From the NCBI GenBank assembly GCA_037444845.1, contig JBBILQ010000052.1, positions 1-20,686 of the forward strand: 20,686 nt of DNA. The letters run 5' to 3'. The DNA comes from JARYMI01 sp037444845. GTDB lineage: Bacteria > Acidobacteriota > Aminicenantia > Aminicenantales > UBA8522. The notes beneath the pieces are model-generated. The model was not told the origin of the DNA and made no database searches. It was given only the letters and a program-made list of their open reading frames with translations. Position 1 is the stretch's first letter. The number at the start of each line of letters is the position of its first letter. Shown here one piece after another: positions 1 through 7,917 of this stretch. The position numbers and the translations under genes were made by a program.

Positions 1-156
1 CACGTTTATAAGACAAAAAAATTCAAAAATCCAATAATTTCACGCAGGTTTCAGGATAAATTATTAACTCTGGAACAAGATCTCATAGATTATTGCGAAA
101 TTAAAGAGAAAAATCCCGAAGCATTCAAGCCATTTGACAATATCAAAATAATGTAG
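1..156 (+). CDS. C-terminal end of an unidentified protein (partial)
   Basis: An open frame enters from the left edge and runs 51 codons to a TAG at 154-156. The tail is hydrophilic and lysine-rich (ends FDNIKIM) with a short predicted helical stretch around LLTLEQDLIDYCEI. No signature motif is visible and I do not recognise the family. It has the same AT-rich codon use as the two propeller genes that follow and lies 37 bases before the next start, so it probably belongs to the same transcription unit. The gene start and most of the protein lie outside the window. Confidence 0.6.
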   Translation, partial: HVYKTKKFKNPIISRRFQDKLLTLEQDLIDYCEIKEKNPEAFKPFDNIKIM

Positions 157-193
157 TAATAAAAAAATATCGGCTTAAAAAATTTACACGGGT

Positions 194-1369
194 GTGAGAA
201 AAAATAGTTTCTTCCGGATAAGCATTATTTTCATTTTAAATTTATCAATCTGTCTTTTTTCAGGGAAGACCCTTCTAAGCAATTATAACGATAACTTATA
301 TGAAAAAGGAGAGGTAAAATTAATAAAAGCGCCTATGCTAAATAAAAATTCCATTCCTAAAACTGCCTTATTAGAACTGCCTATAAGCCTGGTTCGCGAT
401 AATCAAGGCCATATTTATGTCTCTGATTTTCGGGCAAATAACATAAAAAAATTCGATGCGAAAGGGAATTTTCTAAAAATTATTGGCAGAGAAGGACAGG
501 GACCTGGGGACTTAAATGGGCCATCTTTGATGGTTTTTGCCAGAGATAGGTTATTCATTTGGGAACTAAGAAATCGTAGATTCAGCTTTTTTGATGCTGA
601 AGGCAAATTCATTAAATTTATAAGAGTTTATCCTGGAGAAGGCTATCCACGAAAATTGAGAGCTTTGGCAAACGGCGATGTAGTGATGGAAAGGGAAAAA
701 TCATATTTTTTTGAGGTTGAGAAACCTCAGAATTGTACTATTGAAATATATAGCCCTCATCTTGAACACAAAAAAACTATCTATTCTCAGGAAGTTTGGA
801 GAAATAAATTCATAATAGAACCAATAAGAACCAATGTTCCGCAGCCTTTTCAGCCTGACGTATTCTGGGAAGTGTCGCCGCGGGGAAAAATTGCAATTGC
901 CTTCTCCAAAAAATACGAAATAGAGATTTATGATCCTCATATTGGCAAACTATTTTCTTTCTCTGGCTCTTTGGTTCCTGCGAAAGTAACTCAAAGAGAT
1001 AAAGAAGAATTTTTTAATAGTCAGGTATTCGGGACAATAGGTGGTCAAAGCACATCAATTAGAAGAGGCGCTCCCGATTATATCAAGAAGCATACCCATT
1101 TTCCTAAAACAAAACCTTACTTTAATAGCATTTTTATTGACTCTAAAGAGAATATACTGGTTCATATCAACAAAGAAACGACCGACAATAAATATGAAAA
1201 TTATGACGTTTTTGACTCCGAGGGAAATTATATAAATACCATTCGATTTATTGATAATATCCATTCTAACGAAATTATTTTCTTAGATTTTGCTGAGGAT
1301 TGCTTCTGGGTGAGAGTGGCGGATGATAATGGATTGTTTGAAATTATCAAATACAAGATAGCCAGATGA
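194..1369 (+). CDS. Secreted 6-bladed beta-propeller protein
   Basis: This encodes a 391-aa protein with an N-terminal hydrophobic signal sequence (roughly residues 6-24) and then repeated propeller-blade motifs. The clearest blade is near residues 65-105, with the pattern D-N-Q-G-H-I-Y-V-S-D followed by I-K-K-F-D-x-x-G-N-F and a GREGQGPGDL loop, typical of the bacterial 6-bladed beta-propeller (NHL-like) family. Another blade signature, DSKENILVHI with DVFDSEGNYINTI, lies near residues 320-350. The start is GTG at 194; the signal peptide supports it because the next in-frame methionine lies beyond it. No strong Shine-Dalgarno is seen. Such proteins act outside the cytoplasm as binding or scaffolding modules; the ligand cannot be told. 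GC is low compared with genes after 5273. Confidence 0.8.
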   Translation: MRKNSFFRISIIFILNLSICLFSGKTLLSNYNDNLYEKGEVKLIKAPMLNKNSIPKTALLELPISLVRDNQGHIYVSDFRANNIKKFDAKGNFLKIIGREGQGPGDLNGPSLMVFARDRLFIWELRNRRFSFFDAEGKFIKFIRVYPGEGYPRKLRALANGDVVMEREKSYFFEVEKPQNCTIEIYSPHLEHKKTIYSQEVWRNKFIIEPIRTNVPQPFQPDVFWEVSPRGKIAIAFSKKYEIEIYDPHIGKLFSFSGSLVPAKVTQRDKEEFFNSQVFGTIGGQSTSIRRGAPDYIKKHTHFPKTKPYFNSIFIDSKENILVHINKETTDNKYENYDVFDSEGNYINTIRFIDNIHSNEIIFLDFAEDCFWVRVADDNGLFEIIKYKIAR

Positions 1370-1419
1370 TTTATAAGGTAGACCAGCTTGGTGGGACATT
1401 TTTTACTTCATAAAAGAAC

Positions 1420-3309
1420 ATGAAACAGAAATTCGCTATTATTATTTTTTTATTGATGGGCTTTAGCTTATATGGGTGCAGAACAAAAGGTGTCATTCTT
1501 ATTCAAGATCAAGGAATAATCCTCTCAGGTATTATTCTAAAGCAAGATCTAATTTTAGGATTAGAGAAAAGAAAGGAATATAAATTTATCTCTCCCTCAT
1601 CTTTTAAAATTGACAACCAAGGGAATATTTATATTTTAGATGATAAGGAAAAAAAGATTTTTATGTTTTCAAGTTCGGGGAACTTCTTAAAATATTTAGA
1701 TTTACAAAGTATACTAAACATACCTATAAAAGGCCAGATTGTGCTGGATGAGATGGCTTTAGATAGAACTACAAACGAAAGCATTTATGTTCTTGGCCAA
1801 GTTGATAATTCAAGGGGAAAAATAATTTATGAAATATCTAAAAAGGGAGAATTAGAAAGTTTCTTTAATATTCCTTTTTTAACACCTAATAAATTGCTTT
1901 ATGGCCAAGGGTTTGTTTTCTTACCTGAAAACGGATATTACGGAGATTACTTAATTTATAAATATTCAAAATACGGGAATTTAGTATCAGCTTTTGGCGA
2001 AATCTCTGATAAAACTGATAAACGAAATAGAATATCTCGAAAGTCCGAGAATGATGTCAACTTAGCTTCAGATAAAAATGGGAATATATTTGTAGCTTAT
2101 AGGTTTAAACCAAAGGTAAAAAAATATTCCATTGAGGGAGAATCTCTCTTGGAGTTTGAATATGATCCTGTCATAAATAATAAAAAAAGTCCTGTAGTTG
2201 GGGTTTTATTGAGCAAAGAAACCATTTATAGGGAGCAGACAGAGGAAGGCGGAATAGCGGTGGGAAAATTTGCGTTTGGATTGGAAGAATATCCTGTTTG
2301 TTATGATATTGTCGTAGATAATGAAGGAAACATATTTCTTTTAGTGGCTAAAGACCATAAAAAGAAAGAAAGCTGCGACCTTTATAAATTTGATCAATCC
2401 GGAAAGTTTATTGAAAAATGTGAGTTGCCAGTTCCATGCACTAAAGTTCTTATCGATAACTCCAATAATTTTTATTTTCTTAGCCCTTCGATGACACGGC
2501 TGGTTTATAAATTTTCGCCCCTTAAGATTCCATCTGAAAAAAGCGCGCTTGCTGCAGATAGTGAAAAGAGCTTAGATTCTGGATACTTGTTGGGTGAAAT
2601 TTTGCATAAAACATCAAATTATTGCGAAAGATTGAAAAAAGCTTCCGTTGATTTTGTATGTTTGGAGGAAATAAAGGAGCGGGTTTCTTATGCGAGGGGC
2701 GCTTATCGGTTTTTCAAAGAAAATAATTATATTTATGATTATCAGTTGGTAAGAAAAGACAATAGAATAACTGAGCGAAGAAATCTTTTACAAGAAAATA
2801 AAGAAAAAAAGTTTGAGAAAGAGGCCAGGCTGAAGACAAGTGTAATCGATTATAAGCACGCTATTTTCGGACCAATTGGCCTTCTTAGTGAGCACAATCA
2901 GAGTCAACATAATTATTGTATAATTGACGAACAAATTGAACATAATGGAGAAAAGGCACTCATAATAGAAGCTGTTCCAAAGAAGCAAATTCGAGATAGC
3001 GAACATCTATTTGGAAATATCTGGATAAGAAAAGACGATTTTAGTATTCTCAAAATTGAATGGGCTCAAGAATCTTTTGGCAATTTTGAGGTTATCGAAA
3101 AAAAAGCAAAAGAATTGAATGCAAGACCCCTTATTATTTCCTCTTCTGAATATGGTTATGATAAGAATGGAATTAGATTTCCTTCTAAATTTCATGTAAA
3201 GGAAATTTATATTGGAAGAAAGGGAAAAAGATTGTTAGCTTCTGAAACAATTGTGATTTACAAAAATTACAAGTTTTTTACTGTAGAAACAGACGTAACT
3301 TTTAAATGA
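1420..3309 (+). CDS. Beta-propeller lipoprotein with C-terminal LolA-like domain
   Basis: This is a 629-aa protein. Residues 1-20 form a lipoprotein signal with lipobox LYGC and acylated Cys20. Residues about 50-370 carry propeller blades with the motif D-N-x-G-N-I-Y/F (IDNQGNIYIL near 66, SDKNGNIFVA near 222, VDNEGNIFLL near 302, IDNSNNFYFL near 345). Residues about 410-629 are a separate domain with alternating beta strands (YCIIDEQIEHNGEKALIIEA, NIWIRKDDFSILKIEW, GIRFPSKFHVKEIY) that resembles the curved-sheet domain of outer-membrane lipoprotein-sorting or carrier proteins; this last assignment is inferred from pattern only. The gene starts 50 bases after the previous propeller gene and shares its AT-rich composition, so the two are probably co-transcribed. 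It may sense or bind a surface ligand. Confidence 0.75.
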   Translation: MKQKFAIIIFLLMGFSLYGCRTKGVILIQDQGIILSGIILKQDLILGLEKRKEYKFISPSSFKIDNQGNIYILDDKEKKIFMFSSSGNFLKYLDLQSILNIPIKGQIVLDEMALDRTTNESIYVLGQVDNSRGKIIYEISKKGELESFFNIPFLTPNKLLYGQGFVFLPENGYYGDYLIYKYSKYGNLVSAFGEISDKTDKRNRISRKSENDVNLASDKNGNIFVAYRFKPKVKKYSIEGESLLEFEYDPVINNKKSPVVGVLLSKETIYREQTEEGGIAVGKFAFGLEEYPVCYDIVVDNEGNIFLLVAKDHKKKESCDLYKFDQSGKFIEKCELPVPCTKVLIDNSNNFYFLSPSMTRLVYKFSPLKIPSEKSALAADSEKSLDSGYLLGEILHKTSNYCERLKKASVDFVCLEEIKERVSYARGAYRFFKENNYIYDYQLVRKDNRITERRNLLQENKEKKFEKEARLKTSVIDYKHAIFGPIGLLSEHNQSQHNYCIIDEQIEHNGEKALIIEAVPKKQIRDSEHLFGNIWIRKDDFSILKIEWAQESFGNFEVIEKKAKELNARPLIISSSEYGYDKNGIRFPSKFHVKEIYIGRKGKRLLASETIVIYKNYKFFTVETDVTFK

Positions 3310-3408
3310 AATTAAAATTAACTGAAGTGGAGCCCAAATAGGATAGCTGAAAAATGAAAATTATTTATTTGAACTCGACTGCATCAAAATAATAGATAGT
3401 AGAATTGG

Positions 3409-3966
3409 ATGAAATTTCAATTGAACTTAATAAAAATTCTTTTCCCTTATTTCGCTTTTTGCAAAAAAGAAGTCATAATAGCTTCATTTTTGATGATAGT
3501 CGTTTCCCTCCTCGCGCTCCCCACGCCTTATCTAATGAAATTCATCATCGACGATGTTCTGACGAATAAAAATTTTCGGCTGCTCAATCTGATAATTCTG
3601 CTTTTTTTGGGGATACAAATTGCTAAGTTAATCTTTTCTTTCCTCACCGGCTATCTTTTCGACGTTTTCAGCCAAAAAACCTTAACCCATATGAAGAAGG
3701 ATTTTTTTCATAAAATCCTCCGGCTTCCTCTCTCCTTCTTTGATAAGAACCAAACCGGCTACCTGCTCTCCCGAATTGGTGAGGTGGAAGGTCTGAATTT
3801 CTTCTTCTCCAACACCTTTGTTCGCGTGATTATCGGATTTTTTGAATTTATCTTCTCTCTGGCCATCTTGATTCATCTCAACTGGAAACTGACGATCATC
3901 TCCCCTTTCTTTATCTGGCGACAAGGCTTTATTCCCGGGGAATACGGAAGATTAGCCGGGAGGTGA
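3409..3966 (+). CDS. ABC exporter, N-terminal transmembrane fragment
   Basis: This is the 185-aa open frame before the frameshift. It contains several hydrophobic helices: one near residues 20-45 (VIIASFLMIVVSLLALPTPY), one near 58-78, and one near 138-160 (FVRVIIGFFEFIFSLAILIHL). Between them is the exporter coupling-helix region (KKDFFHKILRLPLSFFDKNQTGYLLSRI), a well-known landmark of type-IV-fold exporters (MsbA/LmrA-like). The last ~20 residues, after SPFFI, are out-of-frame translation. No C39 peptidase domain precedes the membrane part. Alone this fragment would not form a transporter. Confidence 0.7.
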   Translation: MKFQLNLIKILFPYFAFCKKEVIIASFLMIVVSLLALPTPYLMKFIIDDVLTNKNFRLLNLIILLFLGIQIAKLIFSFLTGYLFDVFSQKTLTHMKKDFFHKILRLPLSFFDKNQTGYLLSRIGEVEGLNFFFSNTFVRVIIGFFEFIFSLAILIHLNWKLTIISPFFIWRQGFIPGEYGRLAGR

Positions 3967-5060
3967 TGGAGAAGGGAGCGGTTCTTTCCCGCCAGATTCA
4001 GGATACCCTTTCCGGTGTGGATGTGGTCAAGGTGTTTTCTTCAGAGGAGAGGGAAACAGCCAGAATCCACAACTTCCTTGAGGATTATAAGCGGGCAAAT
4101 ATCAAGCGAACTGTAATTTTCACCTACTCCTCGGAGCTCCTTTCTCTTATCGGAGCAGCCGGGGGTTTCCTGGTTCTCTGGTACAGCGGCTGGGATATCA
4201 TTAGAGGGAATTTCACGGTAGGAAGTTACATTGCCTTTTCAGGTTATCTGGCCAAGCTATACGGTCCGACTCACATGCTGGCCAATATCGGATTATCCTT
4301 CCAGCCCGCCTTCACTGCTCTGCAGAGAGTGTCAGAGCTCATGGGTCTTGGAGGTGAAGAGAAGGATAGCGGAATAAAGATTGACAGGCTTCAGGGCGTA
4401 ATAGAGTTCAGGGATGTCTCCTTTGCCTATGATTCAAAGCCCGCGCTCAGGAATGTAAGCTTTAAGATTAGCGCAGGGGAGAGAGTCTTGATTGCGGGCC
4501 CTAATGGTTCAGGGAAAAGCACGCTGGTTAAGCTCATGCTGGGGCTCTATCGGGCGCAGGAAGGAGAGATTCTTATCGATGGCCACAAGGTGGAAAACCT
4601 GTCTCTTTCTTCCTTAAGGGAGAAAATAAGCATCGTTTCCCAGAACACATTTCTTTTTAATGATACCATATGGAACAATGTTTTCTACAGTCGGCCAGAG
4701 GCGTCTGAGGCGGATATAAAGAAAGCCGTTGAGCTTTCAGGTTCTGCAGAATTCATCCAGAAACTCGAAGAAGGATACATGACCAAGGTCGGCGAGACTG
4801 GGAAAAGGCTTTCCGGTGGAGAAAAACAGAAGATTGCCATAGCCCGGGCCCTTCTTAAAGAGGCGGATATTTTGATTTTTGATGAAGCGACAGCCCATCT
4901 TGATAAAGAATCAGAGAGTAAGGTCGAGCAATTGATTAAAGATAACTTCAAGGATAAAACATACCTGATCATCTCTCACAAAAAGAAAGATATCTACGGA
5001 ATTGATAAGGTCATAGAACTCGAGGATGGGAAAATAATCAAAGAAAGGAAAGGCTTGTGA
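3963..5060 (+). CDS. ABC exporter, C-terminal fragment with ATPase domain
   Basis: This 365-aa open frame begins at a GTG that overlaps the upstream stop; that start is probably fortuitous because the frame continues upstream as coding. It holds the last transmembrane helices (roughly residues 50-120) and a full nucleotide-binding domain: Walker A GPNGSGKST, Q-loop VSQNTFLF, signature LSGGEKQKIAIARALL, Walker B ILIFDEATAHLD and H-loop IISHKK. All catalytic positions are intact. The D-loop region reads TAHLD where most exporters have TSALD. The enzyme would power export of a lipid, peptide or drug; substrate unknown. The gene ends two bases before the rRNA remnant. Confidence 0.8.
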   Translation: MMEKGAVLSRQIQDTLSGVDVVKVFSSEERETARIHNFLEDYKRANIKRTVIFTYSSELLSLIGAAGGFLVLWYSGWDIIRGNFTVGSYIAFSGYLAKLYGPTHMLANIGLSFQPAFTALQRVSELMGLGGEEKDSGIKIDRLQGVIEFRDVSFAYDSKPALRNVSFKISAGERVLIAGPNGSGKSTLVKLMLGLYRAQEGEILIDGHKVENLSLSSLREKISIVSQNTFLFNDTIWNNVFYSRPEASEADIKKAVELSGSAEFIQKLEEGYMTKVGETGKRLSGGEKQKIAIARALLKEADILIFDEATAHLDKESESKVEQLIKDNFKDKTYLIISHKKKDIYGIDKVIELEDGKIIKERKGL

Positions 5061-5061
5061 A

Positions 5062-5140
<79 letters not shown>

Positions 5141-5200
5141 CAGGAAGTTAAGCCCTCTGGTGCCGATGGTACTGCGCGGGGAGCCGCGTGGGAGAGAACG
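5141..5200 (+). pseudogene. 5S rRNA core fragment, remnant
   Basis: Sequence from 5141 shows the 5S landmarks GGAAGTTAAGC (5143-5153), GCCGATGGTACTG (5162-5174) and GTGGGAGAG (5188-5196), in the right order and spacing for roughly positions 45-105 of a bacterial 5S rRNA. The first ~40 bases and the 3' closing strand of helix I are missing, so it cannot fold as 5S. It follows the 23S fragment in natural operon order and orientation, so a deletion that removed the 23S 3' end, the spacer and the 5S 5' end would create exactly this fusion. Confidence 0.75.
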
Positions 5201-5218
5201 GAAAAGCTTTTTGATGTC

Positions 5219-5248
5219 TTGACTTCTTTGCCGGTCATGCGTTACTAT
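5219..5248 (+). promoter_or_regulatory. Putative sigma70-type promoter for the GGDEF regulator
   Basis: TTGACT (5219-5224) matches five of six -35 consensus bases. TACTAT (5243-5248) matches four of six -10 bases, with an 18-base spacer. It lies just after the rRNA remnant and 25 bases before the ATG at 5273, implying a short leader. No Shine-Dalgarno is visible before that ATG. It is a pattern match only. Confidence 0.45.
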
Positions 5249-5272
5249 TTTTTTAAGCTAAAAACCTGACCG

Positions 5273-7444
5273 ATGAACGAATCTCAACCCGTCCGGATCC
5301 TGGTGATTGAGGATGACTTGGTTACCGCCCGTCTCCTCAGGAAAAGGCTGGAGAAGATCGGGTACACGATCGAGCATGCTCGTGATAGCGATTCAGGCAT
5401 AAGCAAGGTTGTTTCAGAAACTTTTGATGTCTTGGTTGTTGACTATTCACTTCCCGGCCGCAACGGCCTTGAGCTCATCCGGATTTTGGGGGCCAAGGGT
5501 ATCTTTCCCTCTACGATCATGGTCACCGGCAGCGGGGACGAAAGGATTGCTGTCGAAGCGATGAAATTGGGCGCTAAGGACTATATCGTCAAGGACGATG
5601 AGGGCCACTTTCTCGAATTCCTTCCCCGCGTTGTCGAAAGGGTTCTCTCGGAGAGGAATCTGATCCAGGAAAAGCAGAAGGCCGTGGCGGCCCTGACCGA
5701 AACGCAAGCCCGTTATCAGGCCCTTTTTGAGAACACGCCCCTGGGACTCTACAGGACAAGCCCAGACGGGCAATTCATCGACGCCAACCCCGCTCTGATC
5801 CAGTTGCTCGGCCTCCCTGACCGGGAGAGCCTTTTCAACATGAAGGCGACCGATTTCTACAAGGAGCCGATCGACCGGAGTCGCTGGCAAGAGTTGATGG
5901 AGCGTCAAAGCGTCGTCAACAGCTACGAAGTCGAGATCATCCGGCTTGACGGGTCGACAATCTGGGTCGAGGACAACGGACGCGCCATTCGCGATACCAC
6001 CGGCAAAATCCTCTACTACGAAGGGAGCCTCCAGAACATCAGCGAGCGCAAAAGGACAGAAGAGGAATTCAGGCGGATGCTCGTCGCCAACTCTGCCATA
6101 GCCGAGCTTTCCAACTCCCTCCTCTCATCCGAGACGATCGAATCAATCTCCAACCTTGTCCTCGACAACGCCAGGTCTCTGACGGGAAGCATTATCGGCT
6201 ATGTCAGCTACATCGACCCGCTCACGGGACATCACATTTGCGCCGCCATGACGGCGGAGATCGGCGAGCTTTTTCAGGTCAAGGAAAAGGAGGATTTGTC
6301 CGGGAAAATTGTTGGCCTCTGGAAATGGCCTCTTGAAACAAAAAGGCCGTTGCTGACCAATTCTGCCTCAGGAGACCCCCGCTTCGCCTTGCCCGAACAA
6401 ACCAAGATCGTCATCACCCGGTTTCTTTCGACGCCCGTTCTTCTTGGCGAGAGGCTCTTGGGTCAAATCTGCATGGCCAATGCCAGACGCGACTACACGG
6501 CGCTCGACCTGGCCACGCTGGAACGCCTGGCTTCCCTTTACGCCGTCGCCTTAGAACGGAAAAGAGCCGATGACGCTATCGTCCGGGCGAGAGATTTCTA
6601 CATTACGGTCCTGGAAGAATTCCCGACTCTTATCTGGCGGTCGGGACTCGACGGACGGTGCGACTACTTCAACAAGACCTGGTTGGCCTTTACTGGCCGC
6701 TCTCTTCAACAGGAGTTGGGCGATAATTGGATGAGCGGCATCCATCCGAGTGAAGCTCCGAAATTCACCAGGGTTTATCAGAGTTCATTCCGGGCGAGAA
6801 AAGCCTTTGAAATAGAATTCAGGCTGCGGCGTTATGATGGAGTCTATCGCTGGGTTATCAACACGGGCAGGCCATTCTTCGACCTCGAAGGGAAATTCGC
6901 CGGTTACATCGGCTCCTGCCTGGACATCACCGAGCAGAAGGAAGTCGAGGAGAAGCTGCGCGACATGAGTCACCGCGACGGCCTCACTCAGCTTTTTAAC
7001 CGGAGTTTCTTCGAGGAAGAACTGGCCAGGACTGAGCGGAGCCGGAATTATCCCGTCACTGTCCTGATGGCCGATGTGGATGAACTAAAAAAGACAAACG
7101 ACACTCTCGGCCACGCTGAGGGAGACAAGCTCCTCCTGAGGACTGCTGATATCTTGCGGGTGACTTTCCGGCCGGAGGATATCGTCGCCAGGATCGGCGG
7201 GGATGAATTCGCCGTCATCCTTCCCGGCGTGGACACGGGCGTCGCCAAGACAATCGTCAGCCGGCTGAAGAGCCGTCTCGAAGAGCACAACCGGAGCTAT
7301 CCCGATCGGCCCCTTCAGCTATCTCTCGGAACGGCGACGGCCTCAAAGAGCATGCCTCTGGCGACGGTCCTCAATGAGGCCGATGAGAGAATGTACCAGG
7401 AGAAGATGGCCAAAGCTTCCTCGACGACGCGAAATTCTTCCTGA
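5273..7444 (+). CDS. REC-PAS-GAF-PAS-GGDEF hybrid response regulator, putative diguanylate cyclase
   Basis: This is a 723-aa cytoplasmic signalling protein with no membrane segment. Residues 7-125 are a receiver domain with acidic pair E13/D14-D15, phosphoacceptor Asp57 (LVVDYSLPG), the Thr of MVTGSGDE and the conserved Lys of IVKDD. Residues about 145-265 are PAS, about 275-425 GAF, about 435-555 a second PAS ending in GYIGSCLDITEQKE. Residues about 560-720 are a GGDEF domain with intact GGDEF at 642-646 and a canonical inhibitory I-site RPED at 633-636, five residues before it. It should make cyclic di-GMP under phosphorylation and small-ligand control, with product inhibition. No partner histidine kinase is in the window. 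Both the ATG start and the domain order fit a complete protein. Confidence 0.9.
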   Translation: MNESQPVRILVIEDDLVTARLLRKRLEKIGYTIEHARDSDSGISKVVSETFDVLVVDYSLPGRNGLELIRILGAKGIFPSTIMVTGSGDERIAVEAMKLGAKDYIVKDDEGHFLEFLPRVVERVLSERNLIQEKQKAVAALTETQARYQALFENTPLGLYRTSPDGQFIDANPALIQLLGLPDRESLFNMKATDFYKEPIDRSRWQELMERQSVVNSYEVEIIRLDGSTIWVEDNGRAIRDTTGKILYYEGSLQNISERKRTEEEFRRMLVANSAIAELSNSLLSSETIESISNLVLDNARSLTGSIIGYVSYIDPLTGHHICAAMTAEIGELFQVKEKEDLSGKIVGLWKWPLETKRPLLTNSASGDPRFALPEQTKIVITRFLSTPVLLGERLLGQICMANARRDYTALDLATLERLASLYAVALERKRADDAIVRARDFYITVLEEFPTLIWRSGLDGRCDYFNKTWLAFTGRSLQQELGDNWMSGIHPSEAPKFTRVYQSSFRARKAFEIEFRLRRYDGVYRWVINTGRPFFDLEGKFAGYIGSCLDITEQKEVEEKLRDMSHRDGLTQLFNRSFFEEELARTERSRNYPVTVLMADVDELKKTNDTLGHAEGDKLLLRTADILRVTFRPEDIVARIGGDEFAVILPGVDTGVAKTIVSRLKSRLEEHNRSYPDRPLQLSLGTATASKSMPLATVLNEADERMYQEKMAKASSTTRNSS

Positions 7445-7635
7445 TGCCTGGCAGGGGCTTTCCATGAGGGGGGCGGGGGATCGGTCGCGCTTCGTTCCAT
7501 CTTGGGGAGACAGAAAAAGCTCAAGAATTTATCAGCCTGGCCGGGATAAAAACTCCTTCAGCCTCGATTCGAGCAGACCCTGCGCCCACGCCGCCATGGA
7601 TTTTATGATTGGACCTGTCGTTTCAGCCCAAGTTG

Positions 7636-7644
7636 TGCTATCAT
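7636..7644 (+). promoter_or_regulatory. Possible extended -10 promoter element
   Basis: TGCTATCAT contains an extended -10 form (TGn plus TATCAT, five of six consensus), 28 bases before the TTG start of the small basic protein. No convincing -35 lies at normal distance; TTGGAC at 7609-7614 is too far. The rest of 7445-7671 shows no gene or clear structure. Confidence 0.25.
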
Positions 7645-7671
7645 AAGCGCAAATGACAAGGAGGAGGACCC

Positions 7672-7812
7672 TTGGCAAAGAGCAGCCGCGCTTACAAGAG
7701 CGCAAAGAGAACAAAAGAGCTTCTCCGCCAGAAAAAGCAGGAAGAAAAGAGGCAAAGGCGTTTCGCTAAACACAAAACGCCGTCTGAGCAGGGCGAAGAG
7801 CCGACTCTTTAG
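7672..7812 (+). CDS. Small basic protein, 46 aa
   Basis: This short gene starts at TTG 7672, directly preceded by a very strong Shine-Dalgarno (AAGGAGGAGG at 7658-7667, four bases from the start), and ends at TAG 7810-7812. The protein (begins MAKSSRAYKSAKRTKELLRQ) is extremely rich in Lys, Arg, Gln and Glu, with a long predicted helix KELLRQKKQEEKRQRRF and an acidic tail. Similar lysine/arginine-rich small proteins with the SAKRxKELLRxKKQEEKRQRR pattern occur in other bacteria as conserved hypotheticals, as I recall. The charge suggests nucleic-acid or ribosome association, but the function is unknown. The same Shine-Dalgarno plus TTG arrangement recurs at 7918, which supports a genuine start. 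Confidence 0.7.
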   Translation: MAKSSRAYKSAKRTKELLRQKKQEEKRQRRFAKHKTPSEQGEEPTL

Positions 7813-7917
7813 CGGAGAAACGCTCAAGCCTCGACATTTGTGATTTCTCTAAAAAGATCCTGTGTTCAGCAGGAAAGTCCTTAGACTATAAAAAAAATTA
7901 CTTAAGGAGGAGGAACG

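Larger units (their letters stand above)
3409..5060 (+). pseudogene. ABC exporter (fused TMD-NBD half-transporter), interrupted by a one-base frameshift
   Basis: The two halves are one family protein of about 550 aa: six-helix exporter transmembrane domain followed by an ATPase domain. Frame 1 reads correctly through SPFFI (to about 3914) and then goes to nonsense ending at TGA 3964-3966. Another frame reads LATRLYSRGIRKISREVMEKG across 3915-3975, which is the usual helix-loop linking the TMD halves. Adding one base (for example a C, giving ATC CTG GCG) at about 3915 restores a continuous reading frame. The lesion may be a real inactivating mutation or a sequencing or assembly error. The gene's first ~90 bases are AT-rich like its upstream neighbours; the rest is distinctly richer in GC. 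Confidence 0.8.

Noticed and set aside
3354..3392. 12-codon ORF (MKIIYLNSTASK) before the ABC gene, possible exported peptide
   Set aside because: Too short to distinguish from chance, and no leader or precursor pattern is visible.
7603..7827. Minus-strand hydrophobic frame opposite the 46-aa gene
   Set aside because: It is the complement of Lys/Arg codons, which read as Leu/Phe/Ser; no ribosome-binding site supports it.
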